11,600 nt of DNA from an uncultured Moraxella sp. (lineage in GTDB: Bacteria; Pseudomonadota; Gammaproteobacteria; Pseudomonadales; Moraxellaceae), in the NCBI GenBank assembly GCA_927911235.1, contig CAKMOY010000102.1, positions 1 to 11,600 on the forward strand. The letters are read 5' to 3'. The position numbers and the translations under genes are program-made. This document shows, piece by piece, positions 7,602-11,600 of this stretch. The first letter of the stretch is position 1; the number at the start of each line of letters is the position of its first letter. The notes under the pieces are model-generated. The model searched no databases. It was given only the letters and a program-made list of their open reading frames with translations, and was not told the DNA's origin.

Positions 7602-7630
7602 TAATGTTTATTCAATTAAATTTTTGTCAA
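7602..7630 (-). promoter_or_regulatory. Second candidate tonB promoter, proximal
   Basis: On the - strand TTGACA (7630-7625) is a perfect -35 hexamer. With an 18-bp spacer the -10 would be CATTAT (7606-7601), two mismatches from consensus. Its start would leave a leader of about 40 nt before the ATG at 7555. The Fur-type site lies upstream of it rather than over it. Confidence 0.4.
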
Positions 7631-7666
7631 ATTGATGTCTAAAAAAGCGGTCTAATGATAAACCAA

Positions 7667-7695
7667 ATGATAATTATTATCAACTATTTTTGCAA
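7667..7695 (-). promoter_or_regulatory. Candidate tonB promoter overlapped by the Fur box
   Basis: On the - strand TTGCAA (7695-7690), a 17-bp spacer and TATCAT (7672-7667) form a plausible sigma-70 promoter. Its spacer and -10 lie within the Fur-type palindrome at 7668-7682, the classic layout for Fur repression by blocking RNA polymerase. Confidence 0.5.
7668..7682. promoter_or_regulatory. Fur box (7-1-7 perfect palindrome) controlling tonB-exbB-exbD
   Basis: TGATAATTATTATCA is a perfect 7-1-7 inverted repeat, the core pattern recognised by the ferric uptake regulator Fur with Fe(II). An extra AATGATAA at 7654-7661 next to the same octamer at 7666-7673 suggests room for a second, offset Fur dimer. 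It is 113 bp upstream of the tonB ATG in the divergent gap shared with the lytic transglycosylase gene. The pattern is direct; Fur binding is inference from the known consensus and the iron-uptake role of the operon. Confidence 0.85.
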
Positions 7696-7773
7696 ATTTT
7701 TACCGAATAAATGATTTTTTCTAAAAAATTTTCATAAAAACAAATAAACAAAAAGTTAAATAGTTTTTTTTAA

Positions 7774-7789
7774 TATCAACACGTTGATA
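7774..7789. promoter_or_regulatory. Perfect 7-2-7 inverted repeat, possible operator
   Basis: TATCAACACGTTGATA has two perfect 7-bp arms separated by AC. It lies in the divergent gap, 86 bp before the ATG at 7875 and just upstream of a TTGACA at 7797-7802. It is unlike the Fur box and too short in GC to act as a terminator, so an operator for another dimeric regulator is the natural reading. No regulator gene is nearby. Confidence 0.45.
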
Positions 7790-7832
7790 CAAGATTTTGA
7801 CAAAAAAAAACGCCCCTATTTTTAGTATTTTT

Positions 7833-7841
7833 TGTTAGAAT
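7833..7841 (+). promoter_or_regulatory. Extended -10 promoter of the lytic transglycosylase gene
   Basis: TGTTAGAAT combines a TGn extension with TAGAAT (7836-7841), one mismatch from TATAAT. Transcription would begin near 7848, about 27 nt before the ATG at 7875. No fitting -35 lies 17 bp upstream, as often seen with extended -10 promoters. The upstream TTGACA at 7797 is too far away to pair with it. Confidence 0.5.
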
Positions 7842-7874
7842 ACCTTGCCAAATGATTACTTATTAGGATAGATG

Positions 7875-9164
7875 ATGAAACATTTTTATATCAAACCGTT
7901 AACGTTAGGTATTTTTGCCGTTGTATTGGCATCTTGTACCACCACGCCAACGCCTCAAGCACCAACTAAAACGACAACCACCACTGTCATTGTGCCAAAG
8001 CCACCTGTTGCAAAACCACGTCCAACCCCACCTGTACAACAGCCTGTCAAGCCTGTTTATCACAGTTTTGCTGATTGGAAAGCCGACTTTGTCAATCGTG
8101 CCACCGCTCGTGGCGTGAACCGTTATGAGTTAGAGCGTTTGTTAAACACTGCCGAATACAATGAGCGTGTGGTCGCATCAGACCGCAGTCAAGCCGAATT
8201 TGCCAAAATGCCGTGGGAATACGCCCAAAGTGCCGTTTCGTCAAACCGTGTTTCTCAAGGTAAACGCAGTTATGCCAATCAAAGCGATATTTTGTTACGT
8301 GCCGAAAGTCAGTACGGCGTGCCTGCCTCTATCGTAACAGCGATTTGGGGTATGGAATCGTCTTATGGACAAGGGACTGGCAATGCATCATTGATAAGTA
8401 GCCTTGCGACATTGGCATATGATGGCAGACGACAAGCATTTGCTGAAAATCAGTTGTTGGCATTATTAACCATGTTACAGCGTGGCGACTTGGATTGGTC
8501 GCAGTTAAAAGGCTCTTGGGCGGGCGGTATGGGACATACCCAATTTATCCCACAAACGTGGATTGAACAAGCCGTTGATGGCAACAATGACGGACACAAA
8601 AGCCCATTTAACACCGCAGATGCTTTGACATCTACCGCCAGTTATTTGGCAAGTGCAGGTTGGCAACGTGGCTTAAGCCCATTTTATGAAGTCAGACTAC
8701 CTGCCAATTTTGATTTTCGTCAATTAAATGACAAAAAAACCATCGCCCAATGGCAAGCGATGGGCTTACAAAGCCTAAACGGTAATTTACCAAGCAACGA
8801 AACAGCAGAACTTTGGCTACCTGCTGGCAAGGAAGGCCCTGCCCTTTTAACCACTCGCAACTTTGATGCGATTAAAGTGTATAACAACTCGTCAAGCTAT
8901 GCGTTGGGCGTAAGTTTATTAGCTCGTGGCATTATCGGTCAACAAGGCTTGCAACAAAGTTTCCCAACTTATGAACAACCCCTATCAGGCTACCAAATAG
9001 AACAGTTGCAACAACGTTTGACAAGTCTAGGTTATGACACCAAAGGCATTGATGGCAAATTGGGCAATAACACTCGCTTGGCATTTTGGCGTTGGCAACT
9101 TGCTAATGGACAGGTGGCGGACGGCTTTATCAGTCAGCGTTCGGCAAGTGGTTTGATTTATTAA
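7875..9164 (+). CDS. MltB-type lytic murein transglycosylase lipoprotein with peptidoglycan-binding domain
   Basis: The enzyme cleaves the MurNAc-GlcNAc bond of peptidoglycan and forms 1,6-anhydro-MurNAc ends. It is predicted to be a lipoprotein: a signal peptide ends in the lipobox LASC with C21 as lipidated residue. A low-complexity Thr/Pro/Lys linker follows at 22-60. The SLT_2/MltB catalytic domain covers about 63-350, with catalytic glutamate E161 in WGMESSYG, then AGGMGHTQFIPQTW (216-229), DGNNDG and a long helical end. A PG_binding_1-like domain occupies about 370-429 (IEQLQQRLTSLGYDTKGIDG, NTRLAFWRWQ). The 429-residue layout fits MltB-family enzymes with a C-terminal binding domain (the E. 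coli MltB lacks it), so I leave the symbol empty. Start: two ATGs lie side by side at 7872 and 7875; AGGA (7865-7868) is 6 nt before the second, preferred here. Divergent from tonB; ends at a strong terminator. Confidence 0.92.
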   Translation: MKHFYIKPLTLGIFAVVLASCTTTPTPQAPTKTTTTTVIVPKPPVAKPRPTPPVQQPVKPVYHSFADWKADFVNRATARGVNRYELERLLNTAEYNERVVASDRSQAEFAKMPWEYAQSAVSSNRVSQGKRSYANQSDILLRAESQYGVPASIVTAIWGMESSYGQGTGNASLISSLATLAYDGRRQAFAENQLLALLTMLQRGDLDWSQLKGSWAGGMGHTQFIPQTWIEQAVDGNNDGHKSPFNTADALTSTASYLASAGWQRGLSPFYEVRLPANFDFRQLNDKKTIAQWQAMGLQSLNGNLPSNETAELWLPAGKEGPALLTTRNFDAIKVYNNSSSYALGVSLLARGIIGQQGLQQSFPTYEQPLSGYQIEQLQQRLTSLGYDTKGIDGKLGNNTRLAFWRWQLANGQVADGFISQRSASGLIY

Positions 9165-9199
9165 TCACAAAAAGTGAATCACAAAATTTAATCACAAAA
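9163..9199 (+). repeat. Three short direct repeats after the transglycosylase gene
   Basis: AATCACAAAA occurs at 9163-9172, 9177-9186 and 9190-9199, with spacings of 14 and 13 bp. The first copy begins in the stop codon and the last runs into the terminator stem. Their role is unknown. Confidence 0.6.
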
Positions 9200-9222
9200 A
9201 AACCGTTTGAAAAACGGTTTTT
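9198..9222 (+). terminator. Intrinsic terminator of the lytic transglycosylase gene
   Basis: An 11-bp stem (core CCGTTT / AAACGG, 9203-9208 with 9212-9217) closes a GAA loop. It is flanked by an A-run before and a T-run (9218-9222) after, so the T-tract pairs with the A-tract. It lies 34 bp after the stop codon. The symmetry means it could work in both directions, though no gene enters from the right. Confidence 0.85.
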
Positions 9223-9234
9223 GACGGATTTTAA

Positions 9235-9483
9235 ATGTTAAATACTGTCAATTATATTTTAAAAGGTGTGGCTTGGATAAACGCATTTATCGGTCTGTTG
9301 GTCGGTTTTGTTGTGAGTTTAACGATTTTTCACACCTTTTTTCCACCTGATAACGCCAATCCGAATTATGGCGAATGGTCAACTGTGATTATTTTATTTG
9401 GTTTGCCAATGCTTATCTTTTATTTGCTGGCAACGGTTTTTGCAATAAAATCTTGGAAAGGTTGGCACAAGGTAAAACCGTAA
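9235..9483 (+). CDS. Small two-helix membrane protein of unknown function
   Basis: This 82-residue ORF has two hydrophobic stretches, about 10-33 (VAWINAFIGLLVGFVVSLTIF) and 50-70 (VIILFGLPMLIFYLLATVFA). They are joined by a polar loop with FFPPDNANPNYGEW. The C-terminus is short and basic (KSWKGWHKVKP), suggesting a cytoplasmic end. I do not recognise the family. It begins 12 bp after the terminator with no clear ribosome site (only GGAT at 9226-9229), so expression is uncertain. Its 3' end overlaps, in another frame, the start of the WG-repeat remnant at 9471. The C-terminus may therefore have been made by a deletion joining two unrelated genes. Confidence 0.5.
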   Translation: MLNTVNYILKGVAWINAFIGLLVGFVVSLTIFHTFFPPDNANPNYGEWSTVIILFGLPMLIFYLLATVFAIKSWKGWHKVKP

Positions 9484-9845
9484 TCCCCTTTATATATGAT
9501 GATTTGGAGGTTAACTATGGCTACGATGATGAGTATGTTTTGCTAAAAACACAGGACAAATGGGGTATTAAAGATTTTCAAAATAAAACCTTACTACCCG
9601 CCACAATATTATGATATTAATACATTAACGCAAGAGGGCGACTTGTTATCAGTTTCGGATAAAGTTCAAATGCCCGAGGGTGAGTACAATCAAAGAAAAC
9701 TTATTACCAAAAACTAAACTTTGAAAATGGTGAATGTCGTATCAAAGGGGTAGCAAAACTTGATGCAGACGGCAAACTAAACGAAGAAGAAGGTATGGAA
9801 AATGGATTACCTTACACCTTACTACCTGCTCAACAACATGATTAA
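9471..9845 (+). pseudogene. Remnant of a WG-repeat protein, 5'-truncated and frameshifted
   Basis: Read in three stretches, this segment gives GKTVIPFIYDDLE, then DKWGIKDFQNKTLLP, then PQYYDINTL. That is the WG-repeat pattern (KWG-x-ID/KD...VIPP-x-YDD). The open frame stops at 9612-9614. Removing one C at 9597-9599 lets it run on as PPQYYDINTLTQEGDLLSV to a stop at 9715-9717. Adding one A to the run 9709-9713 continues it as KKLNFENGECRIKGVAKLD and so on to TAA at 9843-9845. There is no start codon with a ribosome site and no N-terminal part: homology begins abruptly inside a repeat at the end of the preceding ORF. WG-repeat proteins have varied, mostly unknown roles. It is likely non-functional, though the two frame changes could be sequence errors. 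Confidence 0.6.
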
Positions 9846-9869
9846 ATCAACTTTTAAAACAAAAAAACT

Positions 9870-10079
9870 ATGCCAAAACCTAACCGCACCACCCTAAAAT
9901 CCATTGAAAAAATGATTGACCAAATGGACGATGACATGATTTTGTCGTTACTTGGCAGTAATGCCGAAGACGATGATACGGAAATTTTACAACAACAACT
10001 GCAACAAAAAATCGCTCAAGAAATGAACGACCATAGCGAATTTGAAAAAGTACAAGCCGAAATGCAAAACACCATTTAA
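9870..10079 (+). CDS. Acidic 69-residue ORF, possibly an N-terminal extension of XseA
   Basis: The product starts MPKPNRTTLKSIEKMIDQM, continues with an acidic segment (MDDDMILSLLGSNAEDDDTE), and ends in a glutamine/glutamate-rich helical part. I do not recognise a family. It lacks the conserved pattern of XseB (the small exonuclease VII subunit), although its position beside xseA invites that guess. Its reading frame runs to TAA at 10077-10079. One extra T at 10075-10077 would fuse it without a gap to the XseA reading frame (MQNTI-LNLADYLNAAQM). So it may be either a separate gene overlapping the xseA start at ATG 10062 or the N-terminus of a longer XseA. No clear ribosome site precedes the ATG (only A-rich sequence). 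Confidence 0.5.
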   Translation: MPKPNRTTLKSIEKMIDQMDDDMILSLLGSNAEDDDTEILQQQLQQKIAQEMNDHSEFEKVQAEMQNTI

Positions 10080-11333
10080 ACCTTGCTGACTATCTGAATG
10101 CCGCGCAAATGGTTATTAATGAAACCTTTGCCCATTCGGTGTGGGTAAAAGCCGAAATTCGCAGTCTTTCAAGCAAAGGCGGACATTACTATTTTGAGTT
10201 AGCGGATAAAGATGAGCTTGGCAAAATCACCGCCAGTTGTCGTGGCAATCTGTGGCGAAACAATGCCCCAAGCGTGATAAAACGTTTTGAACAAAGCACA
10301 GGCATGACCCTTGACAAAGGCTTGACGGTGTTACTCAAAGTTACCGCTAACTTTCACCCACAATACGGTTTTTCGGTGACGATTTTGGACATTGACCCCA
10401 CTTTTACCTTGGGTGATTTGGCAAAACAATATGAGTTGATGTTAACCAAATTGATGGAAGAAGGCTTGCTGGATTTAAACAAATCATTACCCATGCCGTT
10501 TGATATCAAAAATGTACTTGTCATCGCCCCAGAAAATGCTGCAGGTTTGGGTGATTTTCGTGCCGATGCCGACCGTCTGCATAATAATGACGCTTGTCAT
10601 TTTTATTATCAACATGCCACTTTTCAAGGCAACCACGCACCCAACACCATTCGCCAAGCGATTTTTGATGGTTTAAAACAGCTTAGTACCCAAGCCATCA
10701 CGCCTGATATCGTGGTGATTATTCGGGGTGGTGGTGCGGTCGGTGATTTGGCGTATCTCAACGATTATGAACTGGCGGCGGTGATTGCCAAGTTGCCCTA
10801 CCCTGTTTGGGTCGGCATTGGACATGAGCGAGACCGAGTATTGCTTGATGAAGTCGCCCATAGCAGTTTTGACACGCCGTCAAAGGTGATTGTGGCGATT
10901 CGTGAACATTTAGTTACAGTAATGCAACAGGTAAAATCGGCATTTTTGACGATTGAAAAATTGTCAAAACAACAATTAAAATTTGCCAATCATCAAGCCG
11001 AGCAAGCCTTTCGTGCGGTAGAACACCTTGCCAAACAGCAGTTGATATTAACAAAACAACAGCTTGACAATCAGCTAACCTTGCTTAAAAATAACAGTTT
11101 TGCTCAATTACAATCGGCAAAAAGTCAGACCAATCAGCTACGCACGTTGATTTTGTTGCAAAATCCCAAAAAATGTATTGGCAAAAGGTTATGCAATTGT
11201 GCGTCAATATTCGCCTAACCATGACGGTGAAGTAATCACAAAAGTTGAGCAAATTATATCCAGCCAAGCGTTAATTGTTGAAATGCAAGACGGCTATTTT
11301 GAAGCAAAAGTGATGGATGTTGAAACGAAATAA
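10062..11333 (+). pseudogene. xseA: Exodeoxyribonuclease VII large subunit XseA, frame breaks near both ends
   Basis: XseA is the catalytic subunit of exonuclease VII, which degrades single-stranded DNA to acid-soluble oligonucleotides. The main frame (open before and after ATG 10109, to stop 11218) shows the N-terminal OB-fold (VWVKAEIRSLSSKGGHYYFEL), then the catalytic domain with LGDF (the aspartate equivalent of E. coli D155), IVVIIRGGGAVGDLAYLND, and GIGHERDRVLLDEVAH. A long Q/K-rich coiled coil follows. The C-terminal strand segment is in another frame: removing one A from the 6-A run 11168-11173 gives NPKNVLAKGYAIVRQYSPN and then QDGYFEAKV, ending at TAA 11331-11333. At the 5' end the family sequence starts before 10109 (NLADYLNAAQMVINETF) in a frame with no start codon after the stop at 10043. 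An extra T at 10075-10077 would join it to ATG 10062 or to the ORF at 9870. Repaired length is about 424 residues from 10062. Confidence 0.88.
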
Positions 11334-11380
11334 ACAAATGATTAACGATTGAATTATCAGCTTTTGAACATTGGCAAAAA

Positions 11381-11600
11381 ATGAATTTTATTTGGTTAAT
11401 TTTAAGTTACTTACTAATTGGTCTTGGCGTTCTGCTGATAGTTTTATCATGGTGGTATTATGCCAAAGTAATGATGATTAAAATTGGGAAACTTGAGTCA
11501 AGTAAGCTTAAATTTCGTTCTGCATTGCCATTTGTCGCACCGATTTTGATTTATCTTGGTAGCTTTATTATTAATCAAGATATTGATTTTACGAAAGTTA
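11381..11600 (+). CDS. Membrane protein of unknown function, cut by the window end
   Basis: The open frame from ATG 11381 reaches the end of the window without a stop, giving 73 residues. It shows a hydrophobic helix at about 3-24 (IWLILSYLLIGLGVLLIVLS), then WWYYAKVMMIKIGKLESSKLK, and a second helix at about 49-63 (ALPFVAPILIYLGSFII). The alternation of two helices and a basic loop suggests an integral inner-membrane protein with the loop in the cytoplasm. I do not recognise the family. It starts 47 bp after the xseA end and no ribosome site is clear. The frame stays open upstream to TGA at 11339 but has no ATG, GTG or TTG there. Confidence 0.6.
   Translation, partial: MNFIWLILSYLLIGLGVLLIVLSWWYYAKVMMIKIGKLESSKLKFRSALPFVAPILIYLGSFIINQDIDFTKV

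Noticed and set aside
7797..7826. TTGACA-based promoter for the lytic transglycosylase gene
   Set aside because: The -35 is perfect, but the hexamers 16-18 bp downstream (such as TTTAGT) are poor -10 matches; the extended -10 at 7833-7841 fits better.
9870..10079. xseB, small subunit of exonuclease VII
   Set aside because: Size and position fit, but the conserved FE-ALxELExIVxxLE...LEEAL pattern is absent.
1..11600. CRISPR array, tRNA or rRNA genes, insertion sequence
   Set aside because: No regularly spaced repeats, cloverleaf-like segments, transposase-like frames or terminal inverted repeats were seen.

Overview
The window looks like chromosomal core sequence from an AT-rich gammaproteobacterium of the family Moraxellaceae, with a Moraxella-like species as best guess. 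The reasons are roughly 40% GC by eye, TTG/TTA-rich leucine codons, protein sequences that resemble Acinetobacter and Moraxella homologues, and a leftward tonB-exbB-exbD operon behind a Fur box. This assignment is inference from memory of the families, not a search. I see no rRNA or tRNA gene, CRISPR array, insertion sequence or phage gene.

Left part (1-3041, + strand): a frameshifted hotdog-fold thioesterase-like gene, then queA (queuosine tRNA modification), which overlaps cca (tRNA CCA-adding enzyme) by 4 bp. Both are tRNA maturation genes. In this sequence queA carries one single-base frame break and cca carries three. Reading across the breaks restores continuous family-like protein. The cca product has also lost the HD phosphohydrolase signature of its C-terminal half.

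Middle part (3042-9222) has no frame breaks. It holds an AarF/ABC1/UbiB-family atypical kinase, then hslR (Hsp15, S4 RNA-binding protein) on the + strand. On the - strand lie ppnP (nucleoside phosphorylase) and the operon tonB-exbB-exbD, the proton-motive-force transducer that drives TonB-dependent outer-membrane uptake. The operon's upstream region contains a perfect 15-bp Fur-type palindrome overlapping a candidate promoter. Divergent from tonB is an MltB-type lipoprotein lytic transglycosylase with a C-terminal peptidoglycan-binding domain, closed by a clear intrinsic terminator. The shared 300-bp divergent region also holds an unexplained perfect 7-2-7 inverted repeat.

Right part (9223-11600, + strand): a small two-helix membrane protein; a decayed WG-repeat protein fragment; a 69-residue acidic ORF of unknown function; xseA (exonuclease VII large subunit) with one clear frame break near its 3' end and probably one at its 5' end; and the start of another membrane protein cut by the window edge.

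Two things stand out overall. First, about nine single-base frame breaks, mostly in homopolymer runs, cluster in the two outer thirds and are absent from the central 6 kb. Second, several short non-coding motifs recur: a GCCCCTA-T-rich-GTAT element before three + strand genes, and a TTTGCCAAA word present nine times. I found no convincing new multi-gene system. The most interesting candidates are the HD-less CCA enzyme, the acidic ORF that may be an N-terminal extension of XseA, and the divergent control region at 7568-7874.
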